Source of the DNA: an uncultured Prevotellaceae bacterium
Lineage (GTDB): Bacteria > Bacteroidota > Bacteroidia > Bacteroidales > Bacteroidaceae
Length of the DNA stretch: 34,923 bases
Direction: 5' to 3'
Assembly (NCBI GenBank): GCA_902770845.1
Contig: CACXUV010000070.1
Location: 1-34,923 of the forward strand
The notes under the pieces were generated by a model that saw only the letters and a program-made list of their open reading frames with translations, was not told the origin of the DNA and did no database searches. Position numbers and translations under genes: made by a program. Positions 16,166 to 25,067 of this stretch are shown piece after piece (position 1 is the first letter of the stretch; each line of letters begins with the position of its first letter).

Positions 16166-18757
16166 ATGAAAATTAGATTTTCTGTCAACTACAGGACTGA
16201 GTGGGGCCAACAGCTTGTTGTGAACATCAGATACATGTTGCAGGACGGTATGGAACGGTCGGCCCATTTGCTCATGAACACACAAGACGGTGAATACTGG
16301 ACGGCCGACACTGCAGTGGTTGAAAGCAGGCGGAGCCCTGTCACGTCGCTCACATATTTTTATACCGTAGAAGACAACGAAGGCAATGAGTTGCGACGCG
16401 AGTGGACCATGGTGCCACGACTCTATGCCTTCGACGACTCGAAGACCTACACCTTTGCTGACAAGTGGAGAGACCAGCCACTGCCGCAGCATCTCTACAC
16501 CAATGCCTATGCTGTTACGGCTGGGTTTCATACCAACGAAAGCATCGAGCCGGTGCGCTTGTCGCTTTATCGGAAGACTGTGCTGTTTCGCGTGTCAGCT
16601 CCACAGCTTCAGCATGGACAGATGCTGGCCATCGTGGGCAGCCATCCGGCACTGGGCTCATGGAGTCCTGCTCGCTATTTGCCCATGACCTATGCGGGAC
16701 AGAAAGAGTGGATGATTTCGCTCAACGTAGACGGGTTGGCGATGCCGCTGGAATATAAATATGTGGTGGTAGACGAGGCCACCCACCAATTGCTGACCTG
16801 GGAGGAAGGCGACAATCGCACGGTGAATGACAATGTGGCCGACGGTGAGGTGTTGGTACTGAAGGGCGAACCGCTGCGCGTGGCTGAGAAATTATGGCGT
16901 GGAGCTGGCGTTTGTGTGCCAGTGTTCTCGCTCAGGAGTGAGCACTCTTGCGGTGTGGGCGACTTTGGCGACCTGGCCCGTTTCGTAGACTGGGCTGCCT
17001 GCACTGGCATGAAAGCCATACAGCTGTTGCCCGTGAACGACACCTTCACCACGGGAGGGTGGGGCGACTCCTATCCTTATAATATCATATCGGCCTTTGC
17101 CTTGCACCCGCACTACATAGACTTGGAACAGCTGGGACCACTGAAGGACAAGAAGCGTATGACGGCTTTTCGCCGACAGCAACAAGAGCTGAACGCACTG
17201 AACTACAGCGACTATGAGGCTGTTTCAAGGGTGAAGGACGAATATTTGCACCTTTTCTTCGACGAGCAGGGTGAAAAAACATTGCGCTCCAAGGAGTTTA
17301 TGGCTTGGCAGACAGATAATGCCGATTGGTTGGAGCCTTACGCTGCAAAATCGCCTTACGGTAAAGAGTTGGCCGTCTTTGTGCAGTATCACTTGCACTG
17401 CCAGCTGAAAACCGCTGCCGACAAGGCCCGTTCGAAGGGCATCTTCTTGAAGGGTGATCTGCCCATTGGCGTAAGCAGGAATAGCGTGGAAGCTGCTCTT
17501 CATCCCGATTTCTTTCATCTTGACACACAAACGGGTGCTCCCCCAGATGCCTTTGCACAACAGGGACAGAACTGGGGATTCCCCACCTATAACTGGGAAA
17601 ATGCAGACCTGTTGCAGTGGTTTCATCAGCGTTTGCACCATCAGCAGCGGTATTTCGATGCCATTCGCATTGATCATGTGCTGGGCTTTTTCCGCATCTG
17701 GGAAATACCCGATGATCAGCTTTTTGGCACGATGGGACGTTTCTCGCCGGCTTTACCGCTGACGAGCGACGAGATTGCCTTTTTCGGTTTGCCCTTCCGT
17801 CGCGAGTTCCTTACCCGTCCGTTCATCAATGATCGCATTGTTGATCGTCTTTTTGGTATTCATGCCCAATACGTACGCGACAATTTCTTGCTGAAGAAAG
17901 CCTATGGATTGTATGAACTGAAGGAAGAGGTGGACACTCAACGCAAGATTGCGCAGCACTTCGAGGGACAAAACGATGAGAATAGCCTTTGGATTCGCGA
18001 TTCACTCTTCCAGCTGGTAGCCAATGTGCTCTTTTTGGAAGACCTTCATCAGCCAGGAATGTATCATCCGCGCATAGCAGCTTATCGTGAACCCGTGTTT
18101 GAAGCCCTCTCGAATGAAGAACGTGATGCCTACATGAGGCTATACAACAACTTCTTCTATCAGCGTCATTCTATGTTCTGGGGAAAAACGGGTTACGATC
18201 GGCTTTCTGCTGTGCTGAGCGAAAGCCGCATGCTTGTTTGTGCCGAAGACCTGGGCATGTTGCCCGACTGCGTTCCTGCAGTGCTCGACTCGCTGCGTAT
18301 CCTGACACTTGAGATTCAACAAATGCCAAAACTGACGGGCGTAGAGTTTACTCATCTTGATGGCAACCCTGTGCGTTCTGTGGCTACAATCTCCACTCAC
18401 GACATGGCACCCTTGCGACTGTGGTGGCAGGAGAGTGCAGAGCGCACGCAGCGTTTCTATGTGACGATGCTGCAGAAACAAGGCAGGGCACCAGAGTCGT
18501 TGCCTGCCCACTTGGCCGAGGAAATCATTGCCCGCCATTTGTATTGCCCCTCGATGCTTTGCATCTTGTCGTTACAAGACTGGTTGGCGATGGATGGTGA
18601 ATTGCGTTCAAAGAAACCACGTGAGGAACGCATTAACGTGCCCAGCGATCCCTACAACCATTGGCAGTGGCGCATGCATATCACCATTGAGCAACTAATG
18701 GAAGCCACCAAGTTCAATGAAAAGCTGAAAACAATGATAAAACGAAGCAAACGATGA
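16166..18757 (+). CDS. malQ: 4-alpha-glucanotransferase (amylomaltase, GH77) with N-terminal starch-binding domains
   Basis: An 863-residue GH77 enzyme that transfers alpha-1,4-glucan segments in maltodextrin and glycogen metabolism. Residues 1-235 look like two CBM20-type starch-binding modules; the second contains LAIVGSHPALGSWSPARYLP and LEYKYVVVDEATHQLLTWE. The catalytic part has SYPYNIISAFALHPHYIDL, KGDLPIGVSRNSVEAALHPD, FDAIRIDHVLGFFRIWEIP (nucleophile Asp), VCAEDLGMLPD (acid/base Glu) and ATISTHDMAPLRLW (third acidic residue). No signal peptide is seen, so it is cytoplasmic. The bimodular plant-DPE2-like layout is known from Bacteroidota. It sits 8 nt behind the LeuA paralog and overlaps the phosphatase by 4 nt. 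Confidence 0.92.
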   Translation: MKIRFSVNYRTEWGQQLVVNIRYMLQDGMERSAHLLMNTQDGEYWTADTAVVESRRSPVTSLTYFYTVEDNEGNELRREWTMVPRLYAFDDSKTYTFADKWRDQPLPQHLYTNAYAVTAGFHTNESIEPVRLSLYRKTVLFRVSAPQLQHGQMLAIVGSHPALGSWSPARYLPMTYAGQKEWMISLNVDGLAMPLEYKYVVVDEATHQLLTWEEGDNRTVNDNVADGEVLVLKGEPLRVAEKLWRGAGVCVPVFSLRSEHSCGVGDFGDLARFVDWAACTGMKAIQLLPVNDTFTTGGWGDSYPYNIISAFALHPHYIDLEQLGPLKDKKRMTAFRRQQQELNALNYSDYEAVSRVKDEYLHLFFDEQGEKTLRSKEFMAWQTDNADWLEPYAAKSPYGKELAVFVQYHLHCQLKTAADKARSKGIFLKGDLPIGVSRNSVEAALHPDFFHLDTQTGAPPDAFAQQGQNWGFPTYNWENADLLQWFHQRLHHQQRYFDAIRIDHVLGFFRIWEIPDDQLFGTMGRFSPALPLTSDEIAFFGLPFRREFLTRPFINDRIVDRLFGIHAQYVRDNFLLKKAYGLYELKEEVDTQRKIAQHFEGQNDENSLWIRDSLFQLVANVLFLEDLHQPGMYHPRIAAYREPVFEALSNEERDAYMRLYNNFFYQRHSMFWGKTGYDRLSAVLSESRMLVCAEDLGMLPDCVPAVLDSLRILTLEIQQMPKLTGVEFTHLDGNPVRSVATISTHDMAPLRLWWQESAERTQRFYVTMLQKQGRAPESLPAHLAEEIIARHLYCPSMLCILSLQDWLAMDGELRSKKPREERINVPSDPYNHWQWRMHITIEQLMEATKFNEKLKTMIKRSKR

Positions 18758-19404
18758 ACAACTATCGGACTTATATCTTCGACCTTGACGGGACGTTGCT
18801 CGACACGCTGGCCGATTTGGCAGCCTCTGTCAATGCAGCACTTATGCTGTATGGCATGCCGCAGCGCACAACTGAAGAGGTGCGCGGTTTTGTGGGCAAT
18901 GGTGTGAGGTTGCTTATGGAAAGGGCCGTACCCCATGGAGCACAGAACCCCAGCTTTGCCGATGCCTTAGCTGCTTTTCAGTCACACTATCTTGCCCATT
19001 CACTTGACAATACACGGCCCTACGAAGGCATTCCCGAGGTGCTTAGCCAGTTGCGCCGCCGTGGCAAGCGCGTGGCCGTGGTGAGCAACAAGTTTTGCAA
19101 GGCTACGCAAGAGCTTTGCCACCACTTTTTCCCCGATACCGTTGAGGTGGCCATTGGCGAACACGAGGCCGAGGGCATCAGGAAGAAGCCTGCGCCCGAT
19201 ACCGTGATTGAGGCTCTGGCGCAGCTGGGTGTTGGGAAAGAGGGAGCTGTTTATGTTGGCGACAGTGACGTAGATGTACTGACGGCACGCAATGCAGGCT
19301 TGCCCTGCATCAGTGTGCTCTGGGGCTTTCGCGATAAGAATTTCTTGAAAGAAAATGGAGCGACAACTTTCGCTGTCGCTCCATCAGACTTGTTACTGTT
19401 CTGA
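18754..19404 (+). CDS. gph: HAD-family phosphatase, phosphoglycolate-phosphatase-like
   Basis: A 216-residue HAD hydrolase. Motif I is YIFDLDGTLLDT (nucleophile Asp11, acid/base Asp13), motif II is VAVVSNKF, the motif III lysine is in RKKPAPDTVIEAL, and motif IV is VYVGDSDVDVLTARNAG. A C1-type helical cap with GFVGNGVRLLMERAVP lies between motifs I and II, as in Gph and related phosphoglycolate or beta-phosphoglucomutase enzymes. Next to malQ a sugar-phosphate substrate is equally possible, so the symbol is tentative. The ATG overlaps the malQ stop as ATGA. A hairpin that looks like a terminator for the opposite strand is embedded in its last 50 bp. Confidence 0.82.
   Translation: MNNYRTYIFDLDGTLLDTLADLAASVNAALMLYGMPQRTTEEVRGFVGNGVRLLMERAVPHGAQNPSFADALAAFQSHYLAHSLDNTRPYEGIPEVLSQLRRRGKRVAVVSNKFCKATQELCHHFFPDTVEVAIGEHEAEGIRKKPAPDTVIEALAQLGVGKEGAVYVGDSDVDVLTARNAGLPCISVLWGFRDKNFLKENGATTFAVAPSDLLLF
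19347..19384 (-). terminator. Intrinsic terminator for the leftward DUF4301 gene, inside the phosphatase gene
   Basis: ATGGAGCGACA (19355-19365) and TGTCGCTCCAT (19374-19384) form a perfect 11-bp stem with an 8-nt loop. Read leftward the stem is followed by TTTCTTTC, a reasonable T-run. Read rightward no T-run follows. It lies 78 bp past the DUF4301 stop and within codons of the phosphatase gene. Confidence 0.6.
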
Positions 19405-19461
19405 TTCGAAATCTCCCTTGCCAAAAGGTTGTGGTAGATTCGAATCAAAATACTTGGTTGT

Positions 19462-20961
19462 TTATTGGTGTTGTTCGCGCAATAGGTCGTTCACTGTTTT
19501 CACGGGATTGAACGTGCCCAAAGGAACTTCGACGAAGATGGTAGACCAGTCGCTCATGGCACCGTTCCACAATCCAGGCAGTTCCAAAGCCTTCAGTTCC
19601 TTGCCACCCTTTGACTTCGAAGAGATGAATCCCGTGTTTTTGTCAACAAAGTCGGGCAACTGGAAGGGATGTCCCTTATAGTCACGCACGGCGCACACCA
19701 GATCTACGGGGTTGAAGTGAGTACCTTGAGTGAACATCTTCATATAGGCTTCGTTCTTGGTGTCAATCTGCGAACTTTCCAAAATCTGCAGGCTCACGGT
19801 GCCGTCTTGGTTGTAGGTCAGGAACGGGCCACCACCAGGTTCGCCTACATTCTTTACCACGCCGCACACACGCATGGGGCGGTTTAGTTTCTTGCGCAGA
19901 TAGGCTATGTCAACCTTGTTGCCTTTTGGCTGGCAGCACAGGTCTTTCTCAACGAACTGTGCAATCTCGGCCAATTGTGCGTCGGTGGGAGTTCCGTCAA
20001 GAATGTGCAGAAATTCAAAAGCTTTTTTCTGCAGCGTCACCAGAATGCCGGCAATAACTTGCTTCCACTCCACGGTCTCGGGCTTCAAACGGTCGGGCAC
20101 CACGTTGTCAATGTTCTTGATGAAGATTACGTCGGCCTCGATTTCGTTCAAATTCTCGATGAGAGCACCATGCCCGCCCGGACGGAACAACAGTTTGCCA
20201 TCGGCTTCGCGGAAGGGCGTGTTGTCTGTGTTGGCTGCAATGGTGTCGGTAGAAGGCTTTTGCTCTGAGAAGGTGATATCGTATTTGATGCCATATTTCC
20301 GGGCAAAATCGTCTGCCTTTTCTGCCACCTTTTGCTTAAAGAAATCCATGTGTTCATGCGAAACAGTAAAATGAACGTGCGACATGCCGTTTGAGGCTGC
20401 ATAGAGCGCACCCTCAACCAGGTGTTCTTCCATGGGTGTGCGTGATCCCTCTTCATACCGGTGGAACAGCAGCATACCTTTGGGCAGCTGGCCATAGTTC
20501 AGACCTTCTGGCTTCAGCATGTTGGCTGCTACTGCCTTATAGTTGCCTGCGGCAATCAGTTCCTTGATGCTTTTGCCCTCGTTCTTGCGACAAACAGCAT
20601 CGAGCGCATCGTAGAAAGCAAACTTCTCAATCTGGTCGAAAAATTTCTTTTCAAAGTCGGTCTCAGGTGTGTCGTAGTCGGCGTCAACAAAGGCAAACAT
20701 GTTCTTGAACATGCGGCTGGCTGCTCCAGATGCGGGTACAAACTTTACCACTCGCTTGCCTTGGGCCTTGTATTGCTGCCAGGCTGCCACATACTGCTGG
20801 CGAGCTTGCTCGTCAGGAGCCACAATGCCGTTGCCCACGGCAGCAGCAGCCTCGAGCTTTAGAAAGGGAAATCCGGTTTTGAACTGTTGTAACTGGTTCT
20901 CGATTTGCTCCTCGCTAATGCCGCGCTGAGCAATTTGTTGAAGGTCTTGTTGTGTTAGCAT
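19462..20961 (-). CDS. DUF4301 family protein
   Basis: A 499-residue cytoplasmic protein matching what I recall of the Bacteroidota family DUF4301. Recognisable segments are KFVPASGAASRMFKNMFAFV (about 73-92), LPKGMLLFHRYEEGSRTPME, LLFRPGGHGALIENLNEIEA (about 258-277), DVIFIKNIDNVVPDRLKPET and NRPMRVCGVVKNVGEPGGGP. The glycine/serine loop with ASRM, the RPGGHGAL line and the KNIDN acidic motif together look like a nucleotidyltransferase fold (compare the GxGTRM loop, PKGHG and D-N-D motifs of UDP-sugar pyrophosphorylases). That reading is inference. It has its own promoter at 20999-21030 and a leftward terminator, so it appears to be a single-gene transcript. Confidence 0.8.
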   Translation of the reverse strand: MLTQQDLQQIAQRGISEEQIENQLQQFKTGFPFLKLEAAAAVGNGIVAPDEQARQQYVAAWQQYKAQGKRVVKFVPASGAASRMFKNMFAFVDADYDTPETDFEKKFFDQIEKFAFYDALDAVCRKNEGKSIKELIAAGNYKAVAANMLKPEGLNYGQLPKGMLLFHRYEEGSRTPMEEHLVEGALYAASNGMSHVHFTVSHEHMDFFKQKVAEKADDFARKYGIKYDITFSEQKPSTDTIAANTDNTPFREADGKLLFRPGGHGALIENLNEIEADVIFIKNIDNVVPDRLKPETVEWKQVIAGILVTLQKKAFEFLHILDGTPTDAQLAEIAQFVEKDLCCQPKGNKVDIAYLRKKLNRPMRVCGVVKNVGEPGGGPFLTYNQDGTVSLQILESSQIDTKNEAYMKMFTQGTHFNPVDLVCAVRDYKGHPFQLPDFVDKNTGFISSKSKGGKELKALELPGLWNGAMSDWSTIFVEVPLGTFNPVKTVNDLLREQHQ

Positions 20962-20998
20962 ATAGATTCGATTTAGTTATTGGATTGTTTTCTGTTGG

Positions 20999-21030
20999 CA
21001 AAGATAAGCATTTATTTTTATGTGAACAAA
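20999..21030 (-). promoter_or_regulatory. Promoter of the DUF4301 gene
   Basis: Read leftward: TTTG (21027-21030), 20 nt, TATCTTTG (20999-21006). This is a full consensus match with ideal spacing, 38 bp upstream of the ATG and just past the end of rmuC. Confidence 0.75.
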
Positions 21031-21050
21031 AAAGCCCTATGTTTTTTGAG

Positions 21051-22328
21051 CTATTCCGGCAAAGATGCAGTCTGGTTATCGTCGGCTTTGGGCAAACGAT
21101 GCTTGCGCTTGGGATTTTCCTGCGCACCATATTTCAACAACTTCGACGCAGCCACAGTGATACTTTGCCCAGAGGGGGCAGTGCTGCGTTTCACTTCGTC
21201 GAAGGCTTCTTGCGTTCGTTGCAGCAAATCGTCAACCTTCAGGAAACGCTCGTAGAACAATTGTGTGCGCTCAATAATCACGTTGGCCGCCTTCATGATT
21301 TCCTTTTGGTTCTCGGCTTGGCGCATCTGTTTCCAGCTCATTTCCAGTACTCGCAGCATCACAAACAGACTCTGACTGCCAGCAATGATTACGCCACGGT
21401 CGTAGGCTTCTTTCCATAGTGTGGGGTCGGTGCTCAGGGCCAGTTGCAGGGCGCTTTCGCTGAACACGTACATCATGACGAAGTCCAACTGCTGGTGGCC
21501 TTCAGGCAGATAGTGGCTGTAGTCCTTGCGCGATAGTTCGTTCACGTGCTGTCGCATTGACATGAGATGTCGTTTCAAAGCCTGATTGCGCGTCTCATCG
21601 GTAGTGGCATTGTGATAGTCCTGAAAAGCTGTGAACGACATTTTCGAATCTATCACCACATCGCGGTGGTCGGGGAAATGCAGAATAACATCGGGAATGA
21701 GTTTGCAGCCATCGGCGTCGCGCATGACGCTTCCATTCTCATCGCGTAGCATCACCTGTTCTTCGAACTGCAACCCCTCTTCCAGTCCCATTTCTTGTAA
21801 AAGCTGTTTCAGCCGAAGTTCACCAAAGTTGCCCTGTGTCTTGTTTTCGCTGGTGAGTGCTTGTGCTAGTTTGTCGGCTCTCATGCCAACCTCTTGTGCC
21901 AGTTTCAGGTTCTCCTTGATTGAAGCGTCGAGTCGTTCCATGGTGACACTCTGTGTGTGGTCGCTGCGCTCCACGGCATCCTTCATCTGCTTGATGTTTT
22001 CCCTCAGCGGATTCAGCAGTCCGGCCAGTTGTTGTTCGTTGGTGGTGGCCAATTGTTGCGAACGTTCCTTCAGTATCTTTTCCGAGGCTGTGTTCATCTC
22101 AGCCTTGATCAGTTCCATTTGCTGTTGCAGCTGTTCGCGCTGTTGTTGCCTCAAGGCATCCACCTGCTGTCCATACAGTTGCTTCAGTTCTGAGTGACGA
22201 GCCTCTTCCTGTTGCTTGTATGCCTCGGCCATTTCTTTGCCACGCTTTCTACCTTCATTGCGAGCATAAAAAAATCCTGTCATGATGCCAATGGTCAGCC
22301 CCAAAAGAAATGTTAGTAATAGCTCCAT
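21051..22328 (-). CDS. rmuC: DNA recombination protein RmuC homolog
   Basis: A 425-residue protein. One N-terminal transmembrane helix (ELLLTFLLGLTIGIMTGFFY) is followed by a long coiled coil rich in Gln and Glu (about 35-175). The conserved RmuC core then reads QGNFGELRLKQLLQEMGLEE, LIPDVILHFPDHRDVVIDSK, MSFTAFQDY and LDFVMMYVFSESALQLAL. The IPDVIL...VIDSK arrangement is the nuclease-like motif of the PD-(D/E)XK type. RmuC is linked to restraining inversions and recombination at short repeats; its biochemical action is poorly known. The last ~30 residues are basic, then acidic. It is the third gene of a leftward operon, 41 nt behind the permease gene. Confidence 0.9.
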   Translation of the reverse strand: MELLLTFLLGLTIGIMTGFFYARNEGRKRGKEMAEAYKQQEEARHSELKQLYGQQVDALRQQQREQLQQQMELIKAEMNTASEKILKERSQQLATTNEQQLAGLLNPLRENIKQMKDAVERSDHTQSVTMERLDASIKENLKLAQEVGMRADKLAQALTSENKTQGNFGELRLKQLLQEMGLEEGLQFEEQVMLRDENGSVMRDADGCKLIPDVILHFPDHRDVVIDSKMSFTAFQDYHNATTDETRNQALKRHLMSMRQHVNELSRKDYSHYLPEGHQQLDFVMMYVFSESALQLALSTDPTLWKEAYDRGVIIAGSQSLFVMLRVLEMSWKQMRQAENQKEIMKAANVIIERTQLFYERFLKVDDLLQRTQEAFDEVKRSTAPSGQSITVAASKLLKYGAQENPKRKHRLPKADDNQTASLPE

Positions 22329-22369
22329 TTTTGTTTTAAGTATTTCTCACCCTTTACATCTTTTATTTA

Positions 22370-23617
22370 TTATTCATAGCGAATAGCACTGGCAGGCTTG
22401 ATGCGAGACGTCATGTAGCTGGGACCAACCAGCACCAGTACACAGATAATCATGGTAGTCACGTTGAGCACAAAAACTAAGGGTAAACTCAGTTCCATAG
22501 GGGCCTTATTCACATAGTAGGTTTGTGGGTCGAGCGTCACGATGCCTGTGTATTGCTGCAACAGCACCAGACCGATACCTAGCAGATTGCCCCAGAGGAG
22601 ACCACGACCAATGATGAAGACGGAAAACCAGAGGAAGGTGTTGCGTATGGTACTGTTCTGTGCGCCCATAGCTTTGAGCAAGCCAATCATTTGTGTGCGT
22701 TCCAGAATGATGATGAGCAGTCCGCTAATCATGGTAATACCTGCCAAGGCCACCATGAGTCCCAGAATAATCCACACATTCAAATCAAGCAACTCAAGCC
22801 AGGAAAACACCTGTGGATAGACTTCGAGAATGGTTTGCGAACTGAATGTGTTCTTATAGCGGTCGAGCGTTCTGTTCACCGTTTCAACCACTTTGTCATT
22901 CACCTCGCCCAACTCGTCAAAGTTGGCAATGCTTAGTTCGGCTCCCGAACACTGATCCTTGAACCAGCCGTTCAACTTGCGAGTGGCATAGAGGTCGGTC
23001 AGGCATATCACATCGTCGAATCGCTTCATGCTTGTTTGGTAAATAGCGACAACAGTGAAACGACGTGCTCTGACGCCATCTTCGTCGATGAAATAGGCAA
23101 AGACACGTTCTCCTGTTTTCAGTCCTAGTTTCTGACTGATGGTTTGTGATATAACAATGGGGTAGGTGGTGGCTGTGTCGCAGAACTGTGGCAACTCGCC
23201 TTCTACAAGGCATGATGCCAGAAAGTGCGGATCGTATTCGGGACCTACACCTTTCAGTGATATACCCAGAAAATCGTTGTCGGTCTTCAAGATTCCTTGC
23301 GTGTTGGCATAGCGTTCTGCATGGGTCACTCCCTCTATGTCGGACAGCACTTGCAGCATGCTGTCGCCAATACACACGGGATAGTCTGTAGAAGTTGACT
23401 GCGACAAGATGTTTTGCACCTGTATGTGAGCACCAAAGCCCACAACCTTGTCGCGGATGGTGTGTTTGAACCCCAGCACCACACTCACGGTGACAATCAT
23501 CACAGCCAAGCCAATGGCTACACCAATGGTGGCAATGCGAATGGCAGGTCGGCTCACGTTCCTGCCCCCCGACTCACCGTGATAGATGCGTCGCGAAAGA
23601 AATAATGGCAGGTTCAT
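22370..23617 (-). CDS. FtsX/LolC-like ABC transporter permease
   Basis: A 415-residue integral membrane protein with the MacB/FtsX/LolCE plan. One transmembrane helix near 25-50 (IRIATIGVAIGLAVMIVTVS) precedes a periplasmic domain of about 220 residues (55-275). Three C-terminal helices follow near 280-305, 328-352 and 372-398. The segment MISGLLIIILERTQMIGLLK, then KAMGAQNSTIRNTFL, is the family's cytoplasmic coupling signature. The short start RRIYHGESGGRNVSRPAIRI and the ending SRIKPASAIRYE are typical of LolC/LolE-type proteins in Bacteroidota, so lipoprotein export is a likely but unproven role. No ATPase gene is adjacent. The ATG overlaps the aminotransferase stop by 4 nt. Confidence 0.85.
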   Translation of the reverse strand: MNLPLFLSRRIYHGESGGRNVSRPAIRIATIGVAIGLAVMIVTVSVVLGFKHTIRDKVVGFGAHIQVQNILSQSTSTDYPVCIGDSMLQVLSDIEGVTHAERYANTQGILKTDNDFLGISLKGVGPEYDPHFLASCLVEGELPQFCDTATTYPIVISQTISQKLGLKTGERVFAYFIDEDGVRARRFTVVAIYQTSMKRFDDVICLTDLYATRKLNGWFKDQCSGAELSIANFDELGEVNDKVVETVNRTLDRYKNTFSSQTILEVYPQVFSWLELLDLNVWIILGLMVALAGITMISGLLIIILERTQMIGLLKAMGAQNSTIRNTFLWFSVFIIGRGLLWGNLLGIGLVLLQQYTGIVTLDPQTYYVNKAPMELSLPLVFVLNVTTMIICVLVLVGPSYMTSRIKPASAIRYE

Positions 23618-24810
23618 ACACGTCCGGGATAAGCCTCAAGAGCCTTGCTCAGCACCAGAAGAGCGCGCGTAAGGTCTTCCTTCTTCAGCACATAGGCAAT
23701 GCGTACTTGATTTCTGCCAGCGCCTGGCGTGGTATAAAAGCCTGCAGCAGGAGCCATCATGACAGTCTCACCCTCGAATTGGAACTCTGATAGGCACCAG
23801 CGACAGAACTCCTCGGCATCATCTACAGGCAACTTGGCCACGGTATAGAAGGCACCCATGGGTATGGGAGAATAGACACCAGGAATGCGGTTCAGTCCGT
23901 CAATCAGACATTTGCGCCGTTCCACATACTCGTCGTAAACATCACGCAAATAGTCTTCGGGAGCATCCAGCGATGCCTCAGCCACTATTTGGCCTATGAG
24001 AGGGGGCGACAGGCGTGCCTGACAGAATTTCATGACAGCAGCTCTTACCTCTTTGTTCTTAGTGATAAGGGCTCCGATGCGAATGCCGCATTCCGAATAA
24101 CGCTTCGAAACGGAGTCGATTAGAATCACGTTTTGTTCAATGCCTTCCAGATGACAGGCAGAAATGTAGGGCGAACCTGTGTAAATATATTCGCGATAGA
24201 CTTCGTCACTGAAGAGATACAGATCGTATTTCTTTACCAAATCACGAATCTGGTTCATTTCGCGGCGGGTGTACAGATAGCCTGTGGGGTTGTTGGGGTT
24301 GCAAATCATGATGGCGCGGGTACGCTCATTGATGAGCTCCTCGAACTTCTCGACCTTGGGCAACGAAAAGCCTTCTTCAATCGTGGTGGCAATAGTACGA
24401 ATCTTAGCACCAGCTGAGATGGCAAAGGCCATGTAGTTGGCATAGGCAGGCTCTGGAACGATGATTTCATCACCAGGATTCAGGCACGACAAGAAAGCAA
24501 AGAGCACAGCCTCGGAACCGCCCGACGTGATGATGATGTCGTCGGCTGCCACGTTGATGTTGTATTTGGCATAGTAACCCACCAATTTCTCACGATAGCT
24601 TTGATAGCCTTGCGATGGTGAATACTCCAGGATTTTGCGGTCTATGTGCTTTAGGGCATCAAGGCCAATCTGGGGAGTGGGTAGGTCGGGCTGACCAATG
24701 TTGAGATGGTAGACGTGAATGCCGCGTTTCTTCGCTGCTACGGCCAGGGGAGCCAGTTTCCTGATGGGGGATTCGGGCATTTCAAGGCCACGTACTGATA
24801 TTTCAGGCAT
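23614..24810 (-). CDS. Class I/II pyridoxal-phosphate aminotransferase
   Basis: A 398-residue fold-type I PLP enzyme related to aspartate aminotransferases of subgroup I-gamma. Visible are HLNIGQPDLPTP (substrate end), ITSGGSEAVLFAFL (cofactor phosphate loop), ICNPNNPTGYLYTRREM (pyridine-contacting Asn), LFSDEVYREY (Asp pairing with the ring nitrogen), DSVSKRYSECGIRIG (Schiff-base Lys) and NQVRIAYVL (carboxylate-binding Arg). The amino-acid substrate cannot be fixed from sequence; aspartate, alanine or aromatic acids are all possible. It is the first gene of a leftward operon with the ABC permease and rmuC. Confidence 0.88.
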   Translation of the reverse strand: MPEISVRGLEMPESPIRKLAPLAVAAKKRGIHVYHLNIGQPDLPTPQIGLDALKHIDRKILEYSPSQGYQSYREKLVGYYAKYNINVAADDIIITSGGSEAVLFAFLSCLNPGDEIIVPEPAYANYMAFAISAGAKIRTIATTIEEGFSLPKVEKFEELINERTRAIMICNPNNPTGYLYTRREMNQIRDLVKKYDLYLFSDEVYREYIYTGSPYISACHLEGIEQNVILIDSVSKRYSECGIRIGALITKNKEVRAAVMKFCQARLSPPLIGQIVAEASLDAPEDYLRDVYDEYVERRKCLIDGLNRIPGVYSPIPMGAFYTVAKLPVDDAEEFCRWCLSEFQFEGETVMMAPAAGFYTTPGAGRNQVRIAYVLKKEDLTRALLVLSKALEAYPGRV

Positions 24811-24855
24811 CTTTCTCTTTTTAGTTTATTCTTACTGAATTGTCAAAATCGACTG

Positions 24856-24863
24856 CAAAGTTA
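24856..24863 (-). promoter_or_regulatory. Probable -7 box for the aminotransferase operon
   Basis: The reverse strand reads TAACTTTG, a TAnnTTTG match 46 nt upstream of the ATG at 24810. No clear TTTG lies at the -33 distance. Confidence 0.4.
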
Positions 24864-24987
24864 CGTTTTTTTTTCGAGATGGCATAGAAAACAATAGAAA
24901 ACATTTGATAAAAGGAGGATTTTTTTGGCTCGCTTTGAAGTAATCAATCCTCATCGTTGAAGTTTGCTTCAAAAATATGGGGGCAGA

Positions 24988-25019
24988 TTTGGTGGAGTCG
25001 TTTTTTCTTTGTACCTTTG
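24988..25019 (+). promoter_or_regulatory. Promoter of the ileS operon
   Basis: TTTG (24988-24991), 20 nt, TACCTTTG (25012-25019). Both boxes and the spacing are ideal. The transcript would start near 25026, about 42 nt before the ileS ATG at 25068. This rules out the upstream in-frame start at 24957. Confidence 0.75.
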
Positions 25020-25067
25020 CACGATAAAAAAAATAAATGCAAAATAAATATACAAAATAGTAGCACA

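Noticed and set aside
24957-25067. In-frame upstream start extending IleS by 37 residues
   Set aside because: The extension overlaps a consensus promoter (24988-25019), and the family start is the ATG at 25068.
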